Assembly: GCA_030407085.1 (NCBI GenBank) | Contig: CM059585.1 | Location: forward strand, 87,496,501 to 87,560,500 | Direction of reading: 5' to 3' | DNA length: 64,000 nucleotides | Source of the DNA: Trichopria drosophilae | Lineage: Eukaryota > Arthropoda > Insecta > Hymenoptera > Diapriidae | Shown: positions 36,330 through 47,646 of the stretch, in pieces | How positions within the stretch are numbered: the first letter of the stretch is position 1 | Layout: each line of letters begins with the position of its first letter | The notes under the pieces: generated by a model | Told to the model about the DNA's origin: nothing | Seen by the model: the letters and a program-made list of their open reading frames with translations, nothing else | Databases searched by the model: none | Made by a program: the position numbers and the translations under genes

Positions 36330-38300
36330 GGATCAAAAATGTTCAAGAGCAACATGGATCGAGTTGGGGCTCATTTGAAAGGTCTTTTCGAGATAAATAC
36401 AAAAAACTAGTCATAGATTCGATTACTTTTTGAGGAGATATACAACTATAACAATTTTGATTTTAGTCACTTTGGAACAAATAAAGATGTCGAAAATCGA
36501 TGAAATACGTGTAACATGTTTCCAAAAAAGCAGCTGTAACCGCCCGTAAAATAAAGCTTTTTTCAAAACTTGTTTGGCGTGGCTCGGATTTTTTTTAAAT
36601 TTTGACGGTTTTCGATATCTGATTGTTCCTGGACTTTTTGTCATCAGTGTATGTATAAAACAGGTTTGTCTTTATATACGTTTAGTTAACAGACATCATT
36701 ATGTATATTCTGCGAGAATTTGGCATTTTCAGGTGTGAAATAAAAGATAAAACTTATTCATAATTTAAGTCATTATTTTAGCCCAGTTAAAAGTTCGATT
36801 ATAAAGTAAAACAATAATTAAATTTAATGCATAAGCAGATTGATAATACACTTTACATTTTCTGTACTCATAATACAGATTCTCGAAATTATTTCACGAC
36901 TTTTCATATTACGGGAAGTGAAATATTGCAATTCTTAACGCGTAATATTTTCTCAAAATTATGAAACAGGTCAAAGGGTACTTTCTTTTGATCAGAAAGA
37001 AAAATTTCTCACTGGAAAGTCTCCGGAAATTGAAATAATACCATAAAAAAAGTTTCAATCTACGGCCTTTGATTTTTCCTGAGATTAAAATCAGAATAAA
37101 GGTGGTGCATCTGTTGAAAATAATGTACTGCTGCCCTACATTTACAGAAACAGTAGACTGTAACAAAAACGGACACAAACCTTCATAGCACGATATGACC
37201 TTTCTTTATGAACACGTTCGTGTTCAATTTAGTCGTACAATTTAGAGGTCACCGAAATTCTATAAAATCAGAAAATCGGATCAAGTTCATGCTTCGCCTT
37301 TCGTACCTTTGTTTGAAACCTGTTTCCAACTATAACCATATGTAGCCCACATTTTAATATAGAGATGATATCGGAAGATTTTTTAATTTATAAATGTTCC
37401 TTTTGTATTTACTGGTGTTGCTTTAATGTTGTTTGTCTATTTTAATTAATCGTTACTTTTTTTGGTTTAATCTGCATTGTTAGCCTTCTATAAGAATTTT
37501 TTTATTGTTGCTTTGCAGCGAATAGTAATTAATTCTCTAAAAATAAATTTGTGTAGAGAACAACCATTTTAACAATGTCGACACCATTCTACATCTATAT
37601 CGAACTATTATTTTGCCGAACCTTCCCAAATCATACCAAACCTTGCAGTACGGTTAAATAAGCTTGACTTAAGGCTGATAATCCTATCGCAACCTTAATT
37701 AACCTTGTCATAAAGTGTGGTGCTGTTACGGTTCTTTATTGCTCATCAATATGATCATCAATATGAACCTTATGTTGACTTGGATTTTGCTCGAATCTCA
37801 TACAGCATATTTTTATAATAATTATTTACATCATGCAACCGTTTTCGATTTTCCCACTGTAAAATCTCTGCACAGTTATCATGATTTACTGTTAGCGCGT
37901 AAAATTGTCAATAACTTAACTCAAAGCACTGCAGTGTCTGACTTACATATTTAAACCTCGAGTTATATACTTGAAGATTTACATAAAACAAATATACGGC
38001 TTTTTCTGTAACATACTTCGCTTAAAACGTGAATGAAATTTGTTTCCAGGTGATGTTTGTAATTTAGGATTTTAAACATTTAAATCATCAATAAGGGCAT
38101 TTATCAAAGCGTTCAGTTAATTTGATGCATGTTGTTATATTTTGCTCTTGTTTTCTTTCTTTTCTACAGTGATTGTAGCGTATTAGTGCCAGGTATTACT
38201 TTATTATACAAGACTCTCTTGCGCTGTTGATCTCAATACATAAATAAATTATACATTTAAAAAAAATGTTTGCAATAAAAATGTTACCTAATTTATTACA
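36330..38300. other. Gene-poor AT-rich stretch
   Basis: I see no gene, RNA gene or bounded element here. Open frames are under 90 codons with no domain. Confidence 0.5.
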
Positions 38301-38304
38301 TTTA

Positions 38305-38473
38305 CTCTCTAAACTTCTTGGAGTGAGAATTCACTCTTTAATTAGTGAAAACCGAGCAACTCTCATGAAAGAGTGAAATTTCAATCCAAGAGAGTGAATT
38401 TTCACTCTTTCACGAGAGTTGCTCGGATTTCACTAACCAAAGAGTGAATTCTCACTCCAAGAAATTTAGAGAG
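38305..38473. mobile_element. Near-perfect palindromic MITE (169 bp) with TA target
   Basis: The arms are about 80 bp with few mismatches: CTCTCTAAACTTCTTGGAGT and GAGAATTCACTCTTT on the left pair with the right arm, with a loop of only a few bases. TA flanks both ends (38303-38304, 38474-38475). Tc1/mariner-type MITEs have this form. Confidence 0.75.
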
Positions 38474-38789
38474 TAATATAAAGTTATATGTAACAGTAAT
38501 TGTGAATTGTTAAATTAAAAATGACTGTACGTTAATTTGTGTATTTCAATTATATTACATATTTAGTACCAATGTATTCCCAATGTACTATGGGACAAAT
38601 AGCTATTATAAAAATAATTACAATTATTAATTGCCTATTAAATATAAGCAAATCAAGTGCCTAAACCGGAACATTATTTAGAAACAAATGATTTTTAAGA
38701 ATATTAAATACTAAAATCTCAATGTAAGTTTTATTGTTATTTCGACAGGTTAATCCAAATTCAATATTACATACAATACGTCCCAACGG

Positions 38790-39125
38790 AAGCAGGTCGT
38801 TTTGGGGCGGACGTTTTGGGGCCACTGCCTTTTTTTAAATAACTACCCCCCCCCCCCATACTCTGGAATATTACGAACCATTTGAAATGTATGAAAAATT
38901 TCGCAGGAAATAAGTTGACGGCAGTGATTTCCTCGTCAGAACTTCCCTGTGCAGCCATATTCTTTTAGGCATTATTAGGGGTAATAGAAGTTCTGATTAG
39001 TTAGGTTGCCATTTCTCCGCTTCCCTCATTTTACTATACGAATTTCGACCTGAAATGAATCTCGCGACAAAAACCACGGTCAAATAGTCTGGTGCCAAAA
39101 CGGCCGCGCCCAAACGTCCTGCCCC
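38790..39125. mobile_element. Imperfect TIR element of about 336 bp
   Basis: The left arm reads GCAGGTCGTTTTGGGGCGGA, and the right arm inverted reads GCAGGACGTTTGGGCGCGGC. Both then carry CGTTTTGG. An internal run of ten Cs starts at 38847. Confidence 0.55.
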
Positions 39126-39778
39126 ATCCTAACAAAGTTTACAAATACGAATTAATTTTATGGTCTAATAATTATTAGTTCATATGTTATTGGCTGAAGT
39201 ATTTAGTCATAATATGACCTATAATTCAACACAAAATGTCCACTTATTTTGTATTAAGACGAATAGAAGAAGTTACAATAACCCTAAAGCACTGTAATTT
39301 CCTTACGCCTCTGTAATATGTGTTGGAACGTCTCATGTGCTTCTACGTCTTTGTATCATCATTCGCGTAGTTGTATAAATACTTACAACGAATAAGTATA
39401 CAAGCACTATTACGTAGCAATAATAACGTTTAAAAACATGAGAGAGGTTATAATAAGACTTATATAAAATAATGTATTATATACGGTCTCAAGCTTTTCG
39501 GAACTTATGTTGTTGGCTTAACGTCAAGTAATTTCAATGAAATTATCTATAAAAGGATCAATATAAAAAACAATACCACATAAAAATGCATTTATTGTAC
39601 ATTACAGTGAGTGAAATGTACCATAGTAATCTAGAACATTTTAAGCTCCCTGGGGCTTTATGACCCTTGATATAACGTCTGCTATGTTTTTTGAAATTTA
39701 ATATTTATATATAGTACCATTTTCATACATATTTTTATAAAAGTTATTAAAACGAATTAAAATTTGTGTTTGAAATTC

Positions 39779-39840
39779 TAAAAAAGGGCAATATTGCCCG
39801 TTGATAAAATAATAAAAAAAAAATAAAATAAAATAAAAAA
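39779..39840 (+). mobile_element. SINE 3' tail fragment
   Basis: AAAAAGGGCAATATTGCCCG then TTGATAAAATAATAAAAA matches the hairpin tail and poly(A) of the SINE at 1894-2264. The loop has changed but the GGGC/GCCC stem is kept. Confidence 0.6.
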
Positions 39841-41148
39841 TACTTATGCAGCCAAGAAAATCAGAGTATTAATTGGAAGTTTTAAATCTCGTCTCGTTCT
39901 CGTCTCATTTCATCTCGTCTCGAAATTTTCGACAATTTGACACACGCTCTCTCTCTCTCGCTCTTTTTTACTAATACTATCTAATAAATCAGTATGAAAT
40001 ATTCGTTTTCCAAATAATTACATTTTTCGCGGCCAGAATTACCATATTCCACGCCTGCAACGCAGGTTATAAGTAGCTGATTGTTTCCAAACCAATATGT
40101 GAAGAAGAAAAAAAACGATGTCGATCAAAAAAGTGCTGGCATTGCCCAGCGTATCATTTCAACAAGGATTGCGACATTCGGAACAAGACACAATCACACC
40201 AGGAAAATGGAAACGAGCGAGAATTGAAAAACTCGAAGTAAATAATGCTTTCACTTGCCTTTATTACCAAACAGTTTTTTTCATGAAAACTAATATTGTA
40301 AATACTTATAAAACTAATAATTTAAAACACGATAGTGAATACACGAATGAATGGTAACTTCTAAAGATATGTCCCCATAGTCGATTTTAACCTCAACATC
40401 AAGTTGCTACGTAATTAAGAGACTAAAAAATTACTGAATCAGAAAATAGCTACCAATCAATAAACACTATTAGGTAACAAAAATTATTTAAATTTACTAA
40501 TAAATAGCTGTACTTCAAGCCTAGAAATTGATTTTCGTTAAAGCATGCTTTGTATGAACCTGTATTAAAGAGGCATGAGTATGACAGTCAATCACTGGGT
40601 TCGTTTAAAAGCGGCCTGCATCGTCGATGTTGCACTCATAATTATGTTAAAACAAGCTATTGATTGCTATTGTCAATCGGTTGAACCCAACAAGGCTTCC
40701 ATTCGTGTAAGCGCCTGCTTGGTATCCCAGCAGTACAAAGCATTGGCATTGCCCCTAAACCGATTACTAACCGAATCTTCTACATTTACACAACCTTGAA
40801 CAACACTAAATATATCGCTATTACGGGGTTTCCTAAGCACTTCGTAATGTGAAAAGAAACTGATTTTCATAATGATAATAGAACAAATTTAATAATACAT
40901 ATTATTTACAGTAAATACTATTTTTTGTTTATATTCTTACATTTATTAACAGACAATTTCCAAATCATGAAATCTAAAAACAAACTAAACAGTGAGCATT
41001 CCGTATAGGGAATTACAGAATAATTTTTAAAGGATCAATGACTCGAGCGGATTATTCATATACTGAAAACGATTGCACTAGCAAATTTTTCATATCACGG
41101 CACATTTTTGAGAATAGTGAGGTCACATTTCTTTTTGTATTATCTTAT
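39841..41148. other. Gene-poor stretch with two unassigned open frames
   Basis: An ATG-started frame at 40118 begins MSIKKVLALPSVSFQQGL and reaches a GTAAAT donor-like site at 40230. A second region at 40575-40870 is open on both strands. Neither has a domain I recognise and neither can be joined to another exon with confidence. A CT-rich repeat lies at 39950. Confidence 0.3.
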
Positions 41149-41292
41149 CAACGGGCGATATTGCCATTTTTCAGAATATCGTACACAAATTTTAATTCCT
41201 ATTTGCGAGAGCAGCAGATCGACTTAATAGATGGCGCCATACTCCACATTTGTGTATGAAATGTAGGAGATGGAGAAACCTACACCAAGTCA
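41149..41292 (-). mobile_element. SINE fragment, 5'-truncated
   Basis: In inverse complement it follows the SINE body: GTAGGTTTCTCCATCTCC, TACATTTCATACACAAATGT, ATGGCGCCATC and the degraded GGGC tail. The tRNA-like head is missing. Confidence 0.65.
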
Positions 41293-42097
41293 CTGATCTA
41301 TAATATATGGATAGGGTACGGGTCTGAAAATAGTGATACCAATAGAAGTACACCGTGGCTGAATTTTTTCAGGACCGTAAACACCCCAATGCGAACGACT
41401 TAGCCCGACGCTCGTTTTCAAATACTAATGAATGTTGTTGTTGACATGTATGATCATATGTATAAAAGCAAGCACTTGCGAAGAAAATCAATTTAGAAAA
41501 TTTATATTTTCCCACCATGATAGTCGGTTCAAAACCATTTATACAGTTTAATATTTATTTTTCACTTGCCTCTCCCTTTATATCCTCTTTGTGTTAGGTG
41601 AAAACCACAGACTCTTCAGGTATTTTAAATTTATGGATAATTGCAGAAATTTTAATTTTAACGTCTCTGATATCTTTATTACATTTCATTTGAAAATATG
41701 ATAGTGTTAAGAAAATTCGTATTGTTATTACAAAATAATAAGACTACTGGCTTTATAACATATTGATTTATAAATTCCACATTCTTTTTATTGCCATATG
41801 TACACGGACCAAATTGTATTACTCATTAACGACAAAAGAGTTTAGAATGTTACAAGTCGTGCAATATTATCTCTGAGTGGTAAACAATTGCAACAGACAA
41901 CTAGATGCCTTCGACCCGGGTGCCTAAAATTTTGGCTAAATTTGTATTGCAGTTCCCTGACGAAAAGGCTGATGCTTCCTGGAATATTCCCATTTTAACA
42001 CTGCCAGGAAAGAAGGCGGCATAGGGTAGTTCTAGCATCGTTAGGTTCGAGTAGTTTCTATACATATATTGTAACAATACCTTGTTCCTTAAATAAG

Positions 42098-42549
42098 GTG
42101 AATATGCCAATGAATGGACGGTTAAGCATTTTTTACACTTTGATCGATTGTAACTTTTGAATTCTTTTATGAAAATTTAATCATGATACCTCCACTAGAA
42201 TCGTTAGACTCTGCTCTTTATGACCGTGTAGTTCAACCTTTGATTTTATTTAATGATTAACCTCGTCTTCATACGTTTGTAAAAAAATCCGCTAAACCCC
42301 AATGAATAGACGGGTTAAATCAAATGGGACGTTTTCAGTAGCAGTTTTGGATGGCTTTAAAACTTTGCTTTGATTTTACAAAATAATAAACACTGGAAGA
42401 TCAATAGTACTGTAAATATTGTTTTGAATGTTCAAAGAACATACAAATATTTATTTTGTTGCATGCTGTGCATCATACATTCATAAGAAATAGAAATATG
42501 CAGAAAATCGTCCATTCATTGGTAGTCGTCCATTCATTGGCATATTCAC
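42098..42549. mobile_element. TIR element of 452 bp
   Basis: The left end starts GTGAATATGCCAATGAATGG and the right end is its perfect inverse over 23 bp. The right arm carries the CGTCCATTCATTGG word twice in tandem. No target duplication or transposase is seen. Confidence 0.7.
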
Positions 42550-42714
42550 TCTATATTAAAATTGAAAATGAGCATTTTCAAAACTTCGACTCCGACCGCA
42601 GGTCAGCCGAAGCACTGATAAATGAGCACGTCTTGTTCACACTGATTCTTAAAAAAACAAAAATTAATCAAATTTTTATACTAAAATAAAATTTAATCCA
42701 ATTTTTAAAGCTAG

Positions 42715-42731
42715 CCCCCCCCCCCCCCCGA
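42715..42731. repeat. Poly(C) tract
   Basis: Long homopolymer of C. Similar runs occur at 38847 and 60918 on this strand, and a G run near 20900. Confidence 0.8.
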
Positions 42732-42782
42732 TACCCGCCTCACTCCCCTGCTTCCTCTGTGTCTCTGTTTTTCATGTAATAT

Positions 42783-43007
42783 ACAGGGTCATCGAAAAGT
42801 ATCGGACCCCCCTAATATCTTCAGTTAGAATGCACTTAGGAGAAAATGTCCAATAGCAAAGTTGTATGGTTTCAAGCGGGGAGTAAGATGATGACCTTGA
42901 CTTTGACCTTGACCATGTCCTTCAAGGTCATTTCAAGGTCAATCTTATTTTTTTAAATAGAACCCCCTACATTTTATTGCATATTCTTATAGCTTATCTC
43001 GAGAGCT
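42783..43007. repeat. Repeat with four TCAAGGTCA boxes
   Basis: 42890-42940 reads ATGACCTTGACTTTGACC, then TTGACC, then TTCAAGGTCATTTCAAGG. This gives two TCAAGGTCA boxes on each strand within about 55 bp. It directly precedes the inverted-repeat element at 43008. Confidence 0.5.
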
Positions 43008-43320
43008 TTGCAAAACACTATAATAAAATATTTTTTTATTAAGTACTTTTTGAGTTATAAAGGTTTGAAGTTATTGGACAATTTGTTAATGTGCGATTCC
43101 GACCAGTTAAGGCAATATTGGGGATGCGAGAATGTATTTTCTTTAAACCAATTAATTGGTCTCATTATTCCGCGCACAAAAGTATTAAGGTTATGATTAC
43201 TGAAAACTAAATAATATTTTACAAGATATTCTACATTTTGTGTCAAAAAATTGTTAACTTCAAACCTTTATAACTCAAAAAGTACTTAATAAAAAAATAT
43301 TTTATTATAGTGCTTTGTAT
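43008..43320. mobile_element. Inverted-repeat element abutting the IR pseudogene 3' end
   Basis: The arms (43008-43090 and 43245-43320) are near-perfect inverses: CACTATAATAAAATATTTTT, AAGTACTTTTTGAGTTATAA and AGGTTTGAAGTTA. Its right edge coincides with the point where homology to the IR gene stops, so its insertion probably removed or displaced the receptor's C-terminal end. Confidence 0.7.
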
Positions 43321-43329
43321 AAAAGTTCA

Positions 43330-44932
43330 TGCTATCCTAATGCAAAATTATACCTGAATTATGTAAATGCAATATTCATTTTCGTATACATTTTGAAAAT
43401 ATTGACATTCGTGGAACATAAAGTAGATTACGGGTATTACGAAGAAAATCTACTTTTATGCAACTAATAGTTGATTTTCCATTAACTTCACGATCATAGA
43501 CGAGAAGAGTATTTACCGATTCATCGACCAAATTAAATGTTACGTTTCTGTGATACATCGCATTCCATGGAGCCGTTTCTCTTTCGTATTCATCGACTAT
43601 TATTTTATTTTCATATGCCTCGTTTACAGTCTTATTTCCTGCATCTAGATTAACAAAGCTTTTCCTATAATACACAGATTTCACGGGTGTCAATTCGGTG
43701 TTCACGACATCTTCAAGAGTACGTAGATCGATTCTGGGAGTTTGTCGAATATCCACTTCTATGATTTTTTCCGTAATTTCCATCGAATAAATAAAGGATA
43801 TAATTAAAATGTATGTGTAAAGGGCGCTTTCTACAACATTTGACGGCTGCATCGATCCGGAAATTCCTACGATGGTTTCTATAATATTTAACACAGACCA
43901 TTGGCGTTTGTTGAAATGCATCAATCGTGTGGATACCCATGTAATAGCAGTTAAACCACTTGTCAATATAGATACCGCGGAAACTAGAGGAAATGTTACT
44001 TCATGATATCTAGTGGGTATTACTAAACAATGTGGAACACGTGAAATCTCATACGTTTCTTCTGAAGCATTCTCAATATCTGTTGTTGTATTTAGAATAT
44101 TTTCATGTATCTCCAGAACATCCAGTTTATTTGATCTCATAGACGAAATTATTTCGGAATATGCAAAATGACCCTGATATAATTTCAATGAACAGTTTAG
44201 CACTGTTTCAACATATTGTACTATTAGGAATTTTGTAACAGTATGAATAAACATATTAAGTGGATATCTGTGTAGATTATAAAATTTCCAGGGAAACAGT
44301 ACAACCTGTGCTGAATATGTTTGAACACTGTACTGATTGTTGAATGGATTGTAATTATGAAGAATCCCTTTAAAATCCGGAAGTTCATAAGGAACTTCAT
44401 CCCGAGTAATGGATCGTTTGAATATCTGCAAAACAGACGCATCAATATATCGATATTCCCACAGCTGTTTCAGAAATAGCACGTAATTGGCGCTGTAAAC
44501 GTGATTATGATCAATAATTAATATTTTCGGCCAACGTGAGATCAAATGCTTTTCCATATAATTCAAGAAGGTACAGATGCGACGAAAGTATGTCTGGTTA
44601 TCTAACGTACTATTATCCATCATAGTCGTGTGGTGGAATATAAATAAATTTGATAAGTGAACGTATTTCAGAGTTGAAGAAATTGGTACGGGTAGAGCAT
44701 TAGTCTTTGCCAAACTGACGGTTGATATTAAAAAATTGCGTCCAATTCCTTCCATAATGTCCGTGCTTTGCTGAGACTCGTCTTCAAGAATCATGAGAAT
44801 TTGATATATCTACAATTCTTTCGAAATAGATTCTTGAACCCGATTTGTGAGTTCGAATGTGGATTCTATCGAGACACTTAATATTTTGAAAAACAACAGA
44901 ACTGTGAATAAATCTTTAATCTGCAATATCAT
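43330..44932 (-). pseudogene. Ionotropic receptor pseudogene (IR copy 1)
   Basis: Single-exon sequence collinear with the intact IR gene at 51512-53308, starting from a matching ATG at 44932-44930. A TAG interrupts codon 41 (44812-44810). The longest remaining frame, 472 codons, runs from 44794 to 43376 and ends at a TGA where the intact copy reads RKIILHL. A third stop replaces the Trp of ILHW. The last 70 or so codons, including the third membrane helix, are absent because an inverted-repeat element follows. What is left still shows the extracellular region, the first two membrane segments (FPLVSAVSILTSGL and ALYTYILIISFIY) and the pore stretch VGISGSMQ. It is unlikely to make a working channel. 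Confidence 0.85.
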
Positions 44933-45425
44933 TTTAACACTTTATGCTGTAATATATCTGGATTTTTGTAAAGAGGAATCACATTAGCTTACGCAGATGG
45001 CGTCTAGGCATCTGTGAAGTACGTAGTGTTAGTATAATTTTAATGTTTTTCTGAAGTATAATATTTTAACCTTGGAAAAATTGACTACAAAAATCGATAA
45101 ATATAACCACGACGTGAAAGGTTTTATTTTGCGAATTATTTTTTTGTAAAGTGGAGTATTGAGGTAATCGAGTATATTGGCGACTGTGAACAAATGTTTA
45201 ATCTGCAAAACCATATTGAAAATTTATGCTATAATATAACTTGATTTTTATACGTGGTGTGAGTACAATTTTAATGTTTTTTTGAAGTGTGATATTTTAG
45301 CCTCGGAAAAATCGACTGCAAAAATCAATAAATGCTACGACGATAACCACGACGTGTAAGGTTTTATTTTGCGGATTATGTTTTGACTTGAGGTAATCGA
45401 GTATACTGACAATACTTTCGACGAA
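44933..45425 (-). repeat. IR upstream region with an internal duplication
   Basis: 44933-45170 matches the sequence upstream of the intact IR gene (53309-53550). A second, more diverged copy follows at 45189-45420. The second copy includes the start of the receptor: an ATG at 45214 reading MVLQIKHLFTV, a remnant of MILQIKDLFTV. So the promoter plus the first codons were duplicated in tandem. Confidence 0.65.
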
Positions 45426-45874
45426 GATTTTTAAATGCATTGATAAATTCTGATATCAATTGTATTCAAATGCCTCATGTTTCAGAAAATACTATACAAT
45501 TTTAAATCAACTTAACTAAAACCGTTTGCTGTGTCCGCATATCAGTATAATCATTACGTATACTATGAAATCGCGAACTGCAAAGCGTATTGTTTTTATG
45601 AAAGCATATGGTTGTAGTATACCGAATGAGTCATCGTCATGTTTTTCTGAAGTTTGGTATTCAAAATATACGTCATTGTAAAAATCAATACGTAGCTGAG
45701 TTTATAAACGTATTGTTTTTTAGGTATTTATTGTATTTCTGAAGAATGGAAAGAATACCGTATACACTGGGAGACATTTTATATTAAGATTGCAATTCAA
45801 TTCATTGAGTTTAGTGTAACTTACACGATAAATGTAGTTAATTACTTCGACCCAGACTAAGTCTGGACGAAGTA

Positions 45875-46140
45875 TTGAATTTGGTCACTTCGGGCAAAAA
45901 AATTACCCTATAGTTTTTCATCAAATGTCGACGTTTCAGACCCTAAGGAACCCAAATCAACAATAAAAAAATTTATGTCCGTGATCTTGTACGTCTCGTT
46001 TTTTGTCTCGCGATAACTCGCGAACGGATAAGCGTATTGACATAAATTTTTTTTTAAAATACGCGTCTTGGCATAACTTAGATCTGATTAGATTTTGGCG
46101 CAGATCCATCCGTCCATTACTAAAAAAAATTAGCCCCAAT
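45875..46140 (+). repeat. Dispersed repeat related to 24165-24320
   Basis: It carries AATTACCCTATAGTTTTTCA, ATCAAATG and GTTTCAGACCCTAAGG, the inverse of the 24.2-kb copy. A shorter copy is at 47365-47430. Confidence 0.6.
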
Positions 46141-46437
46141 TAAGTTTCTTCGTAGTTTTTTGCATTTATTTTGAAAAATACAAATTTTATTAAAAAATGT
46201 TTCAAACAAAAAAGATAGAGCATGAAATTCTCTACAAAGAAACAAGAAGTCCAAGAGTGTTTTGGTTGTAGGGATCCTGGCAATCCGCCTATGCTCGCCA
46301 CAAATGGATAGTAGTCATTTGGTGACGAGTGTAAAGAGAATTTATTCTCTTGAACTGGCCAGTTTGGCGAACAAGAAGTTTGATGGTTCGTAGCATGGGG
46401 GTAAGTATTGGTGAAAGATTGATAATGAAGAAGTTAA

Positions 46438-47015
46438 CCCTCCTGCGCACAAAGCCGAGTATACTCGTCCAAACGAAACGTGCCCGTATGCATGAGGACG
46501 AGTATACTCGGCCTAACGTTCTTGTTAATAACTTTTGATCAAAGTAACTTTAAGATGCGAATGAAATTGCAAATTGAAGCTTAAGGTTTACAGATTATGA
46601 TATAAATAATTGCAAGCCTGAATTTTAAATATTTATGAGTAAATAATACTATAACTTATTGACAAATTTCGAATAAAAATGATCAGTTTTTTAAATTTTA
46701 ACCCTCTGTGCCACGAATTTTTCTTTTCATCTAATTGACTAAAAACTTGTTACTCGGAGATTTTTGGGATCGCTGATTACGCACCCGTTATCAGATTTTC
46801 GAAATTGAAAATGGCGGATCCAATATCGCTGACTAAACTTCAAATTCTTGGCTGATTTACACGAGCCGCCATTTTGGATTTTGGAAGTCTGACTCCAAAT
46901 TCGTAATCAGAGACCCAAAAAACCTCTATATACCAATTTATAAGAAAATCCGACTGTGTGAAAAACTTATGAGTTTGCAAAGCGCTTATCCGGGGAAAAC
47001 TCGTGCGCAGGAGGG
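46438..47015. mobile_element. TTAA-flanked piggyBac-type MITE (578 bp)
   Basis: Perfect 13-bp terminal inverted repeats, CCCTCCTGCGCAC, are flanked by TTAA at 46434-46437 and 47016-47019. Inside the left end, GCCGAGTATACTCGTCC and GGACGAGTATACTCGGCC form an inner inverted repeat. The centre includes two opposed copies of the ATGGCGGATCC module (46810, 46865). No transposase. Confidence 0.85.
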
Positions 47016-47563
47016 TTAATCGTGTTATCCACGTTTCGTGAAATAGTAATCACTCCTTTTAAATTTAAATGTTTATTCCTTTGTTTGTCCCTTCGTAAAA
47101 AACATATACGTTGTACTAGTTTTGTTTTCGTGTTAGTTTTTGACAGATCAGATTCAATTTTGACATTGAGAGAGAAGGAAACTTTTTTAACCTCCATTGC
47201 CAATACAAACATTTGGTCAAAATAAAAGTTCATTTTTGATTTGCTGACCAAACAAGTGTGTTATTTCGTCTCATTTATAGGTTGTATGCATTTTCTTCCC
47301 AAAGTCAACGATAATGCCATAAAAACTGGTTTAAAATGCTTATGACTATTGTCTGAAAAAGTATAGATTTTGGTCACCTCGGCAAAAAAATTACCCTACA
47401 GTTTTTCATTAAATTTCGAGGTTTCGACCCCCTACCCCCAGGGGTAGTCTTTGCCAGCCCCTCGGGCGCGGTGATCACCTATGGGCGCATAAGTTCTAAA
47501 TTATTGTATCTAAAAGATATCCGTCAGAGATCTTTTCGACACTTTCAAGATATCTTTGACGAA

Positions 47564-47566
<3 letters not shown>

Positions 47567-47639
<73 letters not shown>

Positions 47640-47646
47640 ATATATA
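47567..47646. repeat. (TA)n microsatellite
   Basis: About 80 bp of almost pure TA dinucleotide with one TATTATAT interruption. Confidence 0.95.

Noticed and set aside
36010..36378. A 122-codon protein
   Set aside because: It spans a pogo-like MITE from flank to flank and starts with TTG.
38305..38473. A transcription terminator
   Set aside because: Arms of 80 bp with TA flanks fit a MITE; no gene ends nearby.
40575..40870. A gene open on both strands
   Set aside because: No domain on either strand and no splice partner; left as unassigned.
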